Origin: PALSA-607 sp963737705
GTDB lineage: Bacteria; Actinomycetota; Actinomycetes; Acidothermales; Acidothermaceae
Direction of reading: 5' to 3'
NCBI GenBank assembly: GCA_963737705.1
Contig: CAVTTP010000004.1
Coordinates: 186,001 to 250,000, forward strand
Length of the DNA stretch: 64,000 nt
In this document: positions 29,555 to 37,558 of the stretch, in pieces
Position numbering within the stretch: the stretch's first letter is position 1
How the letters are laid out: every line of letters starts with the position of its first letter
Notes under the pieces: generated by a model
What the model was told of the DNA's origin: nothing
The model's input: the letters and a program-made list of their open reading frames with translations, nothing else
The model's database searches: none
Translations under genes and position numbers: made by a program

Positions 29555-29646
29555 GCGGCCTTAGGGGCACCGTCGCGTGAGCGGCCTTAGGGGCACCGTC
29601 GCGTGAGCGACATTAGAGGCACCGTCGCGTGAGCGACATTAGAGGC
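29549..29646 (+). repeat. 26-bp tandem repeat array between M16 peptidase and dapB
   Basis: Units at 29549-29574, 29575-29600, 29601-29626 and a partial fourth at 29627-29646. Units 1 and 2 differ only in ATG versus GTG; units 3 and 4 share three further changes (GACATT and AGAGG in place of GGCCTT and AGGGG). The first unit contains the peptidase stop. Confidence 0.95.
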
Positions 29647-29658
29647 GGAGTTGCATGA
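29551..29658 (+). other. Chain of four overlapping 9-codon micro-ORFs leading into dapB
   Basis: Reading the repeat gives four micro-ORFs: 29551-29580 (MSGLRGTVA), 29577-29606 (MSGLRGTVA), 29603-29632 (MSDIRGTVA), 29629-29658 (MSDIRGGVA). Each stop overlaps the next start by ATGA or GTGA. The first ATG overlaps the peptidase TGA and the last TGA overlaps the dapB ATG at 29655. Each unit carries AGGGG or AGAGG about 9 bases before the next start, so coupled termination-reinitiation is structurally possible. Whether the peptides are made is unknown. Confidence 0.7.
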
Positions 29659-30413
29659 GTACCGCGGTCGCAGTTCTTGGCGCTGACGGAAAGATGGGCG
29701 CGACCGTCTGCGACGCCGTCCGCGCTGCTTCAGATCTTGAACTAGCCGGAGCCTTCGATGTCGGCTATTCGGTTGACGCTCTTGCCGCTTCCGGTGCGCA
29801 GGTCGTCGTCGACTTCACGTCGCCTGGCGCGGTGATGGGCAATATCGAGACCTGCATCGGTCAGGGCAAGCACGTCGTGGTCGGCACAACCGGCTTCGAC
29901 GCGAATCGACTTGCTGCGGTCGCGGCGTGGCTCAAAGCGACTCCCGACCTTGGCGTTGTGATCGCACCGAACTTCGGTATCGGCGCAGTGCTCATGATGG
30001 CGTTCGCCGAGAAGGCCGCGCGCTACTTCGAGTCGGCCGAGGTCGTCGAACTCCATCACCCGTTCAAGGTTGATGCGCCGTCCGGAACGTCGCGGCAGAC
30101 CGCCGAGCGGATAGCCGCTGCCTGGCGCCACGCCGGCGTGACACCGATCGCCGACCCCACGACGTCCGGCCTTGACGGAGCGCGCGGGGCTGACGTCGAC
30201 GGCGTGCATGTCCATTCGGTGCGACTGGGTGGGCTTGTCGCACATCAAGAGGTGTTGCTCGGTGGGCATGGTGAGACGCTGACGATTCGCCACGATTCAC
30301 TCGACAGGTTCTCGTTCATGCCCGGAGTGCTGCTCGCGGTGCGAAGTGTTGCTGCACGTCCAGGTCTGACCGTCGGTCTTGAAAGCTTGCTCGACTTGGA
30401 GGGCAAACGATGA
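29655..30413 (+). CDS. dapB: 4-hydroxy-tetrahydrodipicolinate reductase
   Basis: Lysine/diaminopimelate pathway reductase, 252 residues. N-terminal nucleotide loop VAVLGADGKMGATVCDAV, the GTTGF segment, APNFGIGAVLM, ELHHPFKVDAPSGTSRQTAERIA (catalytic His and Lys region) and the C-terminal VHSVRLGGLVAHQEVLLGG. The ATG overlaps the last micro-ORF stop. dapA of the same pathway is at 38.6 kb. Confidence 0.95.
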   Translation: MSTAVAVLGADGKMGATVCDAVRAASDLELAGAFDVGYSVDALAASGAQVVVDFTSPGAVMGNIETCIGQGKHVVVGTTGFDANRLAAVAAWLKATPDLGVVIAPNFGIGAVLMMAFAEKAARYFESAEVVELHHPFKVDAPSGTSRQTAERIAAAWRHAGVTPIADPTTSGLDGARGADVDGVHVHSVRLGGLVAHQEVLLGGHGETLTIRHDSLDRFSFMPGVLLAVRSVAARPGLTVGLESLLDLEGKR

Positions 30414-30991
30414 CAGAAGAACACGAGCACGTTGACGGCGAGAGCACCCATCCTGACCCGGTAGCGTCGTTGCAGCTCGACGCAGTCATCCTGCCGATCT
30501 ACGATCTCCAAGCGTTCAATGACGCTGACCTGCGCAGGGTCGAGAGTTTCGTTACCAGCTATGGGTCGTGGAAGCTGCCGGCCGAGGTGGCAACCGCCCT
30601 CGCGAGCGCTGACGGCACGAGCGTGCTGCTGTGGATTCATGACACGGGGGAGTTAGTGCTGGTCGGCGGTACCCCGCAGGAGGGCGAGCTTGCCGTCGAG
30701 GTGACCGGCGCCCTCGCGGTGGAGGCCGAACTCACCCCCGCGTGGTTGGGCGGCCAGGCGGCCGACGTCCATCGTGACACCGAGACCGGCATGACCAGCG
30801 AGTCGTTCAAGGCGGAGCTCCTTCCGCCTGGATCTCGAGTCGCTGTACTGGCGCACCTCGAGCACAGCACCGCCGTCCACGAACTGCTCTGGGGCTGGCA
30901 CCGCGAGCAGCACGACGAGAGCGGCTGGACGTGGCTGGTCGAACGCTTGGCCCGCCTGGAGGACCAGACCGGCAAGTCGCACCTCGCCTGA
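30410..30991 (+). CDS. Hypothetical protein
   Basis: A 193-residue acidic soluble protein with no recognised family. Starts at the ATG overlapping the dapB stop (ATGA), so it is probably coupled to dapB. No signal peptide, helix or metal motif stands out; it contains LLWIHDTGELVLVGGTPQEGELAV and two Trp-rich spots near the C-terminus (LLWGWHREQHDESGWTWLV). Confidence 0.7.
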   Translation: MTEEHEHVDGESTHPDPVASLQLDAVILPIYDLQAFNDADLRRVESFVTSYGSWKLPAEVATALASADGTSVLLWIHDTGELVLVGGTPQEGELAVEVTGALAVEAELTPAWLGGQAADVHRDTETGMTSESFKAELLPPGSRVAVLAHLEHSTAVHELLWGWHREQHDESGWTWLVERLARLEDQTGKSHLA

Positions 30992-30992
30992 C

Positions 30993-32579
30993 ATGAACGC
31001 GCTGCCTACGCGGGCTGACGTCGTCGTTGTCGGAGCTGGCCACAACGGTCTTGTTGCGGCGACGTTCCTTGCGCGCAGTGGGCTCGACGTTGTCGTCGTT
31101 GAGGCAGCTGACACGGTTGGCGGGGCAGCGAAGACCGAGCAGCCGTTCGCGCGCGTGCCCGGGCTTTCGCAGTCGACCGGCGCCTACCTGCTCGGATTGA
31201 TGCCGCCCGAATTGCCGCGCAAGCTCGGCGTTGAGTTTCCGGTGCTGCGCCGCGATCCGCACTATTTCTTGCCGACAACTGGCGATCGGTATCTGCTGTT
31301 CGGCTCCGATCGCGAAGAAACCCGGCGCCAGTACGAAGACTTCTTCTCTGCCACTGACTGGAAAGCTGACGAAGCGCTGCAGGCCGAACTCGATCTGCTG
31401 CGCGCCGATCTTGCACCCGCTTGGCTGACCGAGCCCTTGACGCTCGACGAAACTGCGGAGCGCTACCTCCGCCCTGAGCTTCGCTCGACGTTCGTCGATT
31501 TGTGCCGGGGCAGTGTCGGTGACTACCTCGACCGCTTCGGCTTCACGAGCGACCTTGTCAAAGCGATGTATGCAGTTACAGATGGACTATCGGGGCTCGA
31601 CGCCACGTGGGACACGCCTGGATCCGGACACAATTTCCTGGTGCACAACATGTGCCGGCTGCCTGGCTCCGATGGCACCTGGATGGTGGTGCGCGGCGGC
31701 ATGGGCACCGTCACCGGGACGATCGCGAGGCTCGCTCTCGGAGCCGGCGCCACGATCGTCACGGGTCGCGCCGTCACAAGCATCGAAGTATCGGACGGCG
31801 CGGCGCGGGGCATCGTTGTCGACGACTCCGAGATCATCGCGACGGAGAACGTGGTGATCGCGACCGATCCGTTCCGGTTGCGCCAACTGGTCGGCACTTC
31901 GAACTTGCCTGTAGCGATCAACGACAAGCTCGACAGTTGGAAGCATTACGGCACCACGATGAAGGTCAACCTGGCACTCACCGACCTGCCCACATTTAGC
32001 TGCCTGCCCGAGCGGCGTGGCCAGCACGGGGCGACGATCCATCTGCTTCCGCAAGACGACGTGCTGGGCTCGTTGAAGAGCACGTATGCGGAGGTGAAGG
32101 CGGGCAAGCTCGCCGACTTCCCGACGATTGAGTGGTACATCCACACTACGATTGATCCGAGCTTGCAGGACGCTGGCGCCCACCACTCGTCTGCACTCTT
32201 CGTCGAGTGGGTGCCGTATGACATTGCCGGCTCATCGTGGGACGCGGAGCGCGCGGGCTATGTCGAGAAACTGCTCGGCATCTGCGATCAGTTCGCTCCG
32301 GGAACCTCAGATCTGGTCGCCGACACGTTCGCGCTGGCACCGCCGGACATCGAAGCCCATTTCGGCATGACTCGCGGTCACATCCATCACGTCGACAATG
32401 CCGTTGCGTTTGCCGACAGAATGCCTTATTTCACAGGAGTTTCCGGGCTCTACGCTGGGGGAGCGGGTTGCCACCCGGCCGGCTCGGTGATCGGCGCCGC
32501 GGGACACAACGTCGCGATGCGGGTACTCACCGACCTGGGCCGCACACTGCCGCCCGAGTCCGGCACTATGGACGTATGA
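30993..32579 (+). CDS. FAD-dependent oxidoreductase (phytoene desaturase/PYROXD2-like)
   Basis: A 528-residue flavoprotein. Rossmann FAD fingerprint VVVVGAGHNGLVAATFLARSG with the acidic residue in VVVVEAADTVGG; a second FAD segment at the C-terminus GLYAGGAGCHPAGSVIGAAGHNVA. The pattern matches NAD(P)/FAD oxidoreductases related to carotenoid desaturases and PYROXD2. Substrate unknown; no carotenoid genes are nearby. Stop overlaps the DUF1330-like gene start. Confidence 0.85.
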   Translation: MNALPTRADVVVVGAGHNGLVAATFLARSGLDVVVVEAADTVGGAAKTEQPFARVPGLSQSTGAYLLGLMPPELPRKLGVEFPVLRRDPHYFLPTTGDRYLLFGSDREETRRQYEDFFSATDWKADEALQAELDLLRADLAPAWLTEPLTLDETAERYLRPELRSTFVDLCRGSVGDYLDRFGFTSDLVKAMYAVTDGLSGLDATWDTPGSGHNFLVHNMCRLPGSDGTWMVVRGGMGTVTGTIARLALGAGATIVTGRAVTSIEVSDGAARGIVVDDSEIIATENVVIATDPFRLRQLVGTSNLPVAINDKLDSWKHYGTTMKVNLALTDLPTFSCLPERRGQHGATIHLLPQDDVLGSLKSTYAEVKAGKLADFPTIEWYIHTTIDPSLQDAGAHHSSALFVEWVPYDIAGSSWDAERAGYVEKLLGICDQFAPGTSDLVADTFALAPPDIEAHFGMTRGHIHHVDNAVAFADRMPYFTGVSGLYAGGAGCHPAGSVIGAAGHNVAMRVLTDLGRTLPPESGTMDV

Positions 32580-32863
32580 CGGCTTATTGGATCAGCATCT
32601 ACACCGACGACATCGACCAGGAAAAGTTCGCGGCGTACGCGAAGTTGTCGAAACCAGCGCTCGAGGCGGCCGGTGGCACCTTCATCGCGCGCGGGCTCCC
32701 CGAGTTGGTCTACGAAGACGGCAAGATGACCCGCGTTGTGCTCATCGAATTCGCCTCCGTCGAGGCGGCCCGCGCCGCGCACGAGAGTGCCGCCTATCAG
32801 GAAGCTCTCGCTGCGCTCGATGGTGGCGCGGTGCGCGACCTGCGCATCGTCCCAGGCGACTAG
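32576..32863 (+). CDS. DUF1330 protein
   Basis: A 95-residue dimeric alpha/beta-barrel-type protein: AYWISIYTDDIDQEKFAAYAKLSKPALEAAGG, RVVLIEFASVEAARAAHESAAYQEAL are typical DUF1330. Function unknown. ATG overlaps the preceding stop (ATGA); likely co-expressed with the oxidoreductase. Confidence 0.88.
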   Translation: MTAYWISIYTDDIDQEKFAAYAKLSKPALEAAGGTFIARGLPELVYEDGKMTRVVLIEFASVEAARAAHESAAYQEALAALDGGAVRDLRIVPGD

Positions 32864-32870
32864 CGGCTCC

Positions 32871-33305
32871 ATGAGCACACCGAGTGCGCCGGTGGCCTTT
32901 GAGGTCTATCAGCCTGGCGTGTACTTACATGGCACGAAGGCGAACCTCGTGGTCGGGGACTTACTTGCGCCGGGCCGGGAGTCGAATTTCGAGCGGGGTC
33001 GGACGATGAACTACATCTACTTCACCGCTACGCTCGACGCGGCGACGTGGGGTGCAGAACTGGCGGCTGGCGACGGGCGAGGGCGTATCTACATCGTTGA
33101 GCCGACCGGCAGTTTTGAGAACGATCCGAACGTGACCGACAAGAAGTTCCCAGGAAATCCGACGCAGTCGTTCCGCAGCCTCGAGCCGATTCGAGTTGTC
33201 GGCGAGGTGCTGGATTGGATCGGGCATTCGGCCGCGGCCTTGAGCGCGATGCGCGAGGGCGTCGCCGCCGCCATCGCGGGGGGCGCCAGCGCAATCGAGG
33301 ACTGA
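32871..33305 (+). CDS. arr: Rifamycin ADP-ribosyltransferase (Arr)
   Basis: Small (144-residue) NAD-dependent enzyme that inactivates rifamycins by ADP-ribosylation. Diagnostic stretches are VYLHGTKANLVVGDLLAPG, TMNYIYFTATLDAATWGAELA and DPNVTDKKFPGNPTQSFRS. Arr genes are widespread in environmental actinobacteria and confer intrinsic rifampicin resistance. ATG 32871 chosen; a longer frame overlaps the DUF1330 gene. Seven bases separate the two. Confidence 0.95.
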   Translation: MSTPSAPVAFEVYQPGVYLHGTKANLVVGDLLAPGRESNFERGRTMNYIYFTATLDAATWGAELAAGDGRGRIYIVEPTGSFENDPNVTDKKFPGNPTQSFRSLEPIRVVGEVLDWIGHSAAALSAMREGVAAAIAGGASAIED

Positions 33306-33338
33306 GCAATTGTCGTCGAGATCTGGCACGCTTCGCAC

Positions 33339-33941
33339 ATGACCGAGTCGTTGCAGCAACCACCGATGCCGCCGCTGCTGACCGCGCCGGTGCTTGTCGT
33401 CGTCCAGCGGGCCAAGGTCTTGTCGACTCGAGCTGAATACGACGTTTACGCACCCGACGGCACGCCCCTGGGTTCGGTACACCAGGTGCCCGGATCAGGC
33501 GCTGGCATCTTCGGGCAACTGGCGACGATCGACTACGACGTCGCTGATGCGGCCGGCGATGTGCTGATGCGCATGGTCAAGCCTGGCGCATTCGGGCGGG
33601 TGCACTTCGAGGTCAGCTGGGCCAATGGCGCCTCCATCGGTGAAATCGAGCAGGAGAACCTGCTGTTCGCGCCGCAGTTCGCGCTGAGCGCTGTGGACGG
33701 CAGTGCAGCACGACTGACCGGCGGCACGATGATGAGCTGGAGCTGGACCATCGAAGGCGCAAACGGGGAGGCACTCGGCAGTGTTTCCAAACAGTTCGCC
33801 GGGCTCGCCGAGATGTTCAGCACCGCCGATCGGTTCGTCGTCGAGCTGAGCACAGCTCTTGGCGGCATGTTGCGACCGCTCGCCGTCGTCGCCACGATTT
33901 GCCTCGATGAGGTACGCACCCAAAAGCAGCAGCGTCGGTAG
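33339..33941 (+). CDS. LURP-one/scramblase-like protein
   Basis: A 200-residue protein with the tubby-like 12-strand pattern of the LURP-one-related/phospholipid-scramblase group: QRAKVLSTRAEYDVYAPDGTPLGSVHQ and MMSWSWTIEGANGEALGSVSKQFAG. Lacks a TM segment apart from a weakly hydrophobic C-terminus. Role unknown. CACGCT 6 bases before the ATG could be the -10 of a leaderless transcript. Confidence 0.75.
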   Translation: MTESLQQPPMPPLLTAPVLVVVQRAKVLSTRAEYDVYAPDGTPLGSVHQVPGSGAGIFGQLATIDYDVADAAGDVLMRMVKPGAFGRVHFEVSWANGASIGEIEQENLLFAPQFALSAVDGSAARLTGGTMMSWSWTIEGANGEALGSVSKQFAGLAEMFSTADRFVVELSTALGGMLRPLAVVATICLDEVRTQKQQRR

Positions 33942-33947
33942 AGCTTG

Positions 33948-33953
33948 TACCGT
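33948..33953 (+). promoter_or_regulatory. -10 box for a leaderless small gene
   Basis: TACCGT ends 6 bases before GTG 33960, fixing the start of the next gene in the absence of a ribosome site. Confidence 0.5.
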
Positions 33954-33959
33954 CGTTAC

Positions 33960-34169
33960 GTGGCGATCGTGCGGTGCAGCCAAGGTGGTCTCTTCGAGAC
34001 CAAGTGGATCCCTTTGGCGTCGTTCAAAGCAGTACGTCTCGGCAGTCGTCGCCTCCAGCGATGTCCCGTTCATCGCAAGTGGGAGCTCATTGAGCGAGTA
34101 GACCCCGCAACCCTCTCCGACGCGCAGCGGGCGGAGGCTGCTCGATATCCCGCAGGGTGGCTTCCCTAG
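33960..34169 (+). CDS. Small conserved actinobacterial protein
   Basis: A 69-residue basic protein, AIVRCSQGGLFETKWIPLASFKAVRLGSRRLQRCPVHRKWEL, resembling short proteins found across actinobacteria with a CxxGxLF and RCPV/HCPV Cys pair, possibly a small zinc site. Function unknown. TTG 33945 is an alternative start, but GTG 33960 fits the -10 spacing. Its TAG shares three bases with the stop of the convergent gene. Confidence 0.65.
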   Translation: MAIVRCSQGGLFETKWIPLASFKAVRLGSRRLQRCPVHRKWELIERVDPATLSDAQRAEAARYPAGWLP

Positions 34170-34333
34170 GAGAGCGGCGGCCGGCCGTCTTCGTCGTCCT
34201 GCGGCCCTTCCGGTGAAGGGCCGGATATTGGCTTCTCGTACGCGTCCCGGTAGGCCGCTCGCATCGTCAGTTGGTTTGCGCCGCCGAGCGCGGCGACCCA
34301 CGCGCGCCACCAATCCCGAAGCGTCCGGATCAT
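34166..34333 (-). CDS. Small hypothetical protein, 55 residues
   Basis: Reverse-strand frame from ATG 34333: a Trp-rich amphipathic start (MIRTLRDWWRAWVAALGG), then RAAYRDAYEKPISG and an acidic, Pro-rich tail ending DGRPPLS. It begins 2 bases after the upstream gene's stop, which argues for an operon. Convergent with the small forward gene; both stops lie in the palindrome CTAG at 34166-34169. No family recognised. Confidence 0.6.
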   Translation of the reverse strand: MIRTLRDWWRAWVAALGGANQLTMRAAYRDAYEKPISGPSPEGPQDDEDGRPPLS

Positions 34334-34335
34334 CC

Positions 34336-34692
34336 TCACGGGGAAGACTCTGCACGGTCACCGGCGAAGCCAGCCTCGCGGCCACCCGCGGTCCACACGT
34401 CGGTGCCCATCCTGCGGCAGGTCATGGCCGATTCCTGTACGAACGCATCAAACGCTGCGACGACACGATGCTGCTCGACCTCGGTGAACTCAAACATCGG
34501 CCGCTCAGCCCCGAGCCGAACCCAGCCAGGCTCCGACCCGCCGACGCGATGCTCGGTCTCACTTGTGTAGTACCGACTGACCGCGAAGCCCGCGGCGGTT
34601 ATCTGGCGGACGGCGTCGTCGACAGCGTCTTCCGGGACATCGAAGACGACCTTGACGCCGCCCTCGCGCGGATCAAACGCCTGCACAGTCAT
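34336..34692 (-). CDS. Hypothetical protein
   Basis: A 118-residue soluble alpha/beta protein (VKVVFDVPEDAVDDAVRQITAAGFAVSRYYTSETEHRVGG; FEFTEVEQHRVVAAFDAFVQ) with no recognised family. ATG 34692 is chosen because GATACT (reverse strand, 34700-34705) ends 7 bases upstream, matching the leaderless layout; the open frame continues to 34815 without support. A forward frame over the same bases has a less protein-like composition. Confidence 0.6.
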   Translation of the reverse strand: MTVQAFDPREGGVKVVFDVPEDAVDDAVRQITAAGFAVSRYYTSETEHRVGGSEPGWVRLGAERPMFEFTEVEQHRVVAAFDAFVQESAMTCRRMGTDVWTAGGREAGFAGDRAESSP

Positions 34693-34699
34693 GAGGAGC

Positions 34700-34705
34700 A
34701 GTATC
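34700..34705 (-). promoter_or_regulatory. -10 box for leaderless reverse gene
   Basis: Reverse-strand GATACT, 7 bases before the ATG at 34692. Confidence 0.45.
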
Positions 34706-35091
34706 CGCCGCTGATCCGCGGGAATCGACCCATCCAGCGGCATGCTGGTGCGTTTGGTTTCGTGCCGAAGACCGTCTCCCCGGCGACCACGTCGGCGTGA
34801 GGTAGCGAGAAACAAACACGACCGGCGGAAGTTGAGCCCGCACGTATTCCAGTCATTGTCCGTAGGAGAAGCGCAGGTCGGCGCCCAGAGCTGGTTGAGG
34901 CGCTTCCGGAGATGGCCGAGCTTGCTCGAGTCAGGTTGCTCCTCGGGTCTGTAAAGTCCTGCCCGGCGGGCACCCGCACGGTGACAAGGTGTCCGTGTGA
35001 GCCGAATTCTGATCGACTACATCAGCTTGCCAGTACCGGACCGTCAATGGACGCCGAACGAGTGGGCCCCACTGTGACGACGAAACGGCTG
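34706..35091. other. Intergenic region, about 390 bases, no gene supported
   Basis: Lies between two reverse-strand genes. Short frames on both strands lack ribosome sites, and their composition is not protein-like. A stretch near 34905-35020 looks loosely like a degraded tRNA but does not fold properly. I see no convincing terminator for the lipoprotein gene. Confidence 0.5.
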
Positions 35092-36297
35092 CTAGTTGGG
35101 TTGCCCGGTGACAGTTCCTGCGGTGAGCTGTCCTTGGCAAACTCTGAGTTGCCGGAACTGTTGGGGCTCACCTTCTGCCGCGTTCGCCACCAGCACAGTT
35201 CCGCTTCGGTTGATGTCCAGGCGAAACATCGCGGGTACCACTTGGTCGGTCGGGGTGCAGTCCGCGCCGGGATTGGGTCCGATTGTTGTCGACGATGAGG
35301 AGTCGGGCACCAGGAACGCGACGTGCTCACCTGCTGGTGGCACCTTGTCCGCCGGGACGGGCGCGGCATGCGCCGTCAGGAGCAGCCCACCAGCGACAGG
35401 TGCGCTCACGCTGACCGTGTCAGGGGCGCCGGTCGAACCCAACCCCACGACGCCAATGTGGCCGACAAGCTGACAGTCGGTCGCGCTGGTATTGCGGATG
35501 ATGATCCACCCGTAGGTTTGGTCGCCGGCAAACTCGATGTCCTCGAAGTTCGCCGTGAGCTGATGGGCCGAGCACGCTGGCCCGACCACGACCGAGGGCG
35601 GAGTCGATATGGCCGGGAGTCGGCTAACCGGCGATGACGCGACGATCGAAGAAGACACATCTGGGGCTGGCGCGGAAGCCGTGGCAGTCGAAACAGGCGT
35701 CGAGGCGGCTGGGCCAGCCATCACACTGGGCACGACCGATGACCGGTAGAGCAGTGTTGCGTCGGGCAGATCCGCTGGTGAGGTGACGCTGTCGAGGCCC
35801 GTGTCGGTACCTTGTCCGGTAGTCGCGTCGACCACGATCGTGGCGACGTTTCCGGTGACCGGCCCATGGCCGGGTGGACCTGTGGTAATCCAGCTGAAGT
35901 CCCCGACCAGCCGGATCACGAGGACAAGACGCGACCCGTCACCAGCTTCCGTGCCGTCCCCTACGTACTGCATCGCGTCCGTGTGCGTGGTCAAGATCGC
36001 CGACGCGCTCTCGATATCGCTCGGCCAGCTGCCAGGTGCGCTGGGATCGACAGAGGGCGGGTACTCGCCCGGGTCGGAAGGACGCGACCCCCACCCCTCG
36101 GCCTGCGAGACACGTACCGCCAACGCACGCTGCGCATGCGTCAAACCATCCGAGCCATCCGAGCCGCCAGCAGCAGACGGAGGGGAACTGTGGGACGCGC
36201 AGCCTGCGAGGGTGATCGCCGCACCGACCGCAGCAACCGCCGCCAGCTTCCGCAGCACCGCGCTACCTCCGCGTCTACCTGTCAACACAGCTGCCAC
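35092..36297 (-). CDS. Secreted lipoprotein with DUF4232-like C-terminal domain
   Basis: A 401-residue exported protein: basic start, hydrophobic stretch and lipobox ITLAGC with Cys 33. A Ser/Thr/Ala/Pro linker (residues about 205-245) joins an N-terminal domain to a C-terminal beta-rich domain (CSAHQLTANFEDIEF...IIIRNTSATDCQLVGHIGVVGL) resembling DUF4232, found in many actinobacterial cell-surface lipoproteins. Function unknown. GTG start. Confidence 0.75.
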   Translation of the reverse strand: MAAVLTGRRGGSAVLRKLAAVAAVGAAITLAGCASHSSPPSAAGGSDGSDGLTHAQRALAVRVSQAEGWGSRPSDPGEYPPSVDPSAPGSWPSDIESASAILTTHTDAMQYVGDGTEAGDGSRLVLVIRLVGDFSWITTGPPGHGPVTGNVATIVVDATTGQGTDTGLDSVTSPADLPDATLLYRSSVVPSVMAGPAASTPVSTATASAPAPDVSSSIVASSPVSRLPAISTPPSVVVGPACSAHQLTANFEDIEFAGDQTYGWIIIRNTSATDCQLVGHIGVVGLGSTGAPDTVSVSAPVAGGLLLTAHAAPVPADKVPPAGEHVAFLVPDSSSSTTIGPNPGADCTPTDQVVPAMFRLDINRSGTVLVANAAEGEPQQFRQLRVCQGQLTAGTVTGQPN

Positions 36298-36352
36298 GCT
36301 TCGTTTGACGCATAGATCTGTTTCCCCGTTGCCTGCAAACAGCAGGGCGTCG

Positions 36353-36823
36353 CTAGGTCAACCTCTGCACGTATTCATCGACAAGGACCTTGGTCGGCGA
36401 GCACACCACGGCCAGGTCTCCATCATGAGGTAGGTCGATTGCCAGCTCGACACCTTGACCGCGCATCGCGTCGGCCCGTCCCTGCGGATACTTGGGTAGG
36501 TAAAAGTCAGCTCGCGGTCTTTCGCGGAACTGATAGGACATGAAGCCGCGTCCTGACGCATGTAGATGGCGACCGATCTCTGCTGCCTCGATGGGATCGA
36601 CCAATAGTTCGAACCTGTTGTGTCGCACCAGCCTCGGTCTCGACGTCTCATCCGGCGATACCGAGACAACGGCCTCGTGCCAGCCATCCCCGCCGTCATA
36701 GGTTTCGATCAAAACGAACCCGGCCGTGGGGTCCAAGGCAGCGAGCATCAGGTCGGCGCGCCCCGGATAGACCGTGCATCGCCACGAGCCGCCTGCGTTC
36801 AGACTGACCTCGCCAAGCTCCAC
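36353..36823 (-). CDS. Hypothetical protein
   Basis: A 156-residue soluble protein without recognised family, containing WRCTVYPGRADLMLAALDP and FMSYQFRERPRADFYLPKYPQG. GTG start at 36823 has TAGCTT (reverse strand, 36830-36835) 6 bases upstream, supporting both gene and start. Confidence 0.6.
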   Translation of the reverse strand: MELGEVSLNAGGSWRCTVYPGRADLMLAALDPTAGFVLIETYDGGDGWHEAVVSVSPDETSRPRLVRHNRFELLVDPIEAAEIGRHLHASGRGFMSYQFRERPRADFYLPKYPQGRADAMRGQGVELAIDLPHDGDLAVVCSPTKVLVDEYVQRLT

Positions 36824-36829
36824 ACTGGC

Positions 36830-36835
36830 AAGCTA
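36830..36835 (-). promoter_or_regulatory. -10 box for leaderless reverse gene
   Basis: Reverse-strand TAGCTT, 6 bases before the GTG at 36823. Confidence 0.45.
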
Positions 36836-36867
36836 GCGCAGGAATCCGACAGCGGCGGGCGCCCCGG

Positions 36868-37434
36868 CTAGGCGATCAGGTCGGGCGCATCCTTGATGCC
36901 GGTATGCATACGCACTTGGTGTAGCAGCTCACCGACGTCGAGGTCGCGCGTCGATCCGTCGGGCTCCCAGCCGTTGTCCCGCAGGAACATCCGCATCGGG
37001 TCGTCGGCCGCGAAGACCCACATTACTAACCGGTTCACCCCGTCGTCGTGTGCATGATCGACGACCGCTGCCATCAGCCGGCTGCCGTGCCCCAGACGGG
37101 TGTGTCCGGGAGCTACGTGGAACGCCGGCAACTCGGCGTCCAGGTCGGGATTGAGGTCCGCATCCGCTGCTGGCGCGGAGGCAGCAAAACCGACCACGCC
37201 TACGAGATCGATCGCCACGAATACCCGATGGCTGGGTGACGGCGGACTGCTGATGGCGGTGGTCCAGCCGTTCGTTGCGGCCGCGAGGTCGAACTCGTCG
37301 ATCGCCGCTTTGGGAAGTAGCGCCGAGTAGTTCTGCCGCAACGCGTCTGCCTGGATAGAGGCAATGCTGGCTGCGTCATCGGTCGTCGCGAGGCGCACGC
37401 TGCCGTCGGCGTGTGGCCGTGCAGGCGTGGACAT
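36868..37434 (-). CDS. GNAT family N-acetyltransferase
   Basis: A 188-residue single-domain acetyltransferase. N-terminal VRLATTDDAASIASIQADALR, the acetyl-CoA loop in VAPGHTRLGHGSRLMAAVVDHA and the C-terminal MRMFLRDNGWEPDGSTRDLDVG are typical. Substrate unknown. ATG 37434 is used; the longer frame to 37479 has no support. TAGCCT on the reverse strand at 37451-37456 is a likely -10. Confidence 0.82.
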   Translation of the reverse strand: MSTPARPHADGSVRLATTDDAASIASIQADALRQNYSALLPKAAIDEFDLAAATNGWTTAISSPPSPSHRVFVAIDLVGVVGFAASAPAADADLNPDLDAELPAFHVAPGHTRLGHGSRLMAAVVDHAHDDGVNRLVMWVFAADDPMRMFLRDNGWEPDGSTRDLDVGELLHQVRMHTGIKDAPDLIA

Positions 37435-37558
37435 CGCGCCATCTTCGCAGAGGCTAGGCACCACCTTTGGGGAGCCCAAGAAATGTCAGTGCCCGCGGAT
37501 AGAACTGATGGTGAGCGATCGCACGAGCGGCGCTCAGAAGTCCGCAAAGGAGCAGGCG

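Noticed and set aside
29549..29646. Possible CRISPR-like repeats
   Set aside because: Units are directly adjacent with no spacers, and no cas genes are present; it is a tandem repeat.
34213..34800. Forward frame of 195 codons opposite the 34336-34692 gene
   Set aside because: Less protein-like composition, no ribosome site or -10 at the right distance, while the reverse frame has both a promoter at leaderless spacing and a coupled downstream gene.
34900..35020. tRNA-like stretch (GGAGATGGCCGAGC near 34908 and a CTGTAAA loop near 34948)
   Set aside because: It recalls a tRNA-Tyr/Ser, but the acceptor ends do not pair, the anticodon stem has mismatches and no proper TTCGA T-loop follows. Treated as chance or a very decayed remnant.
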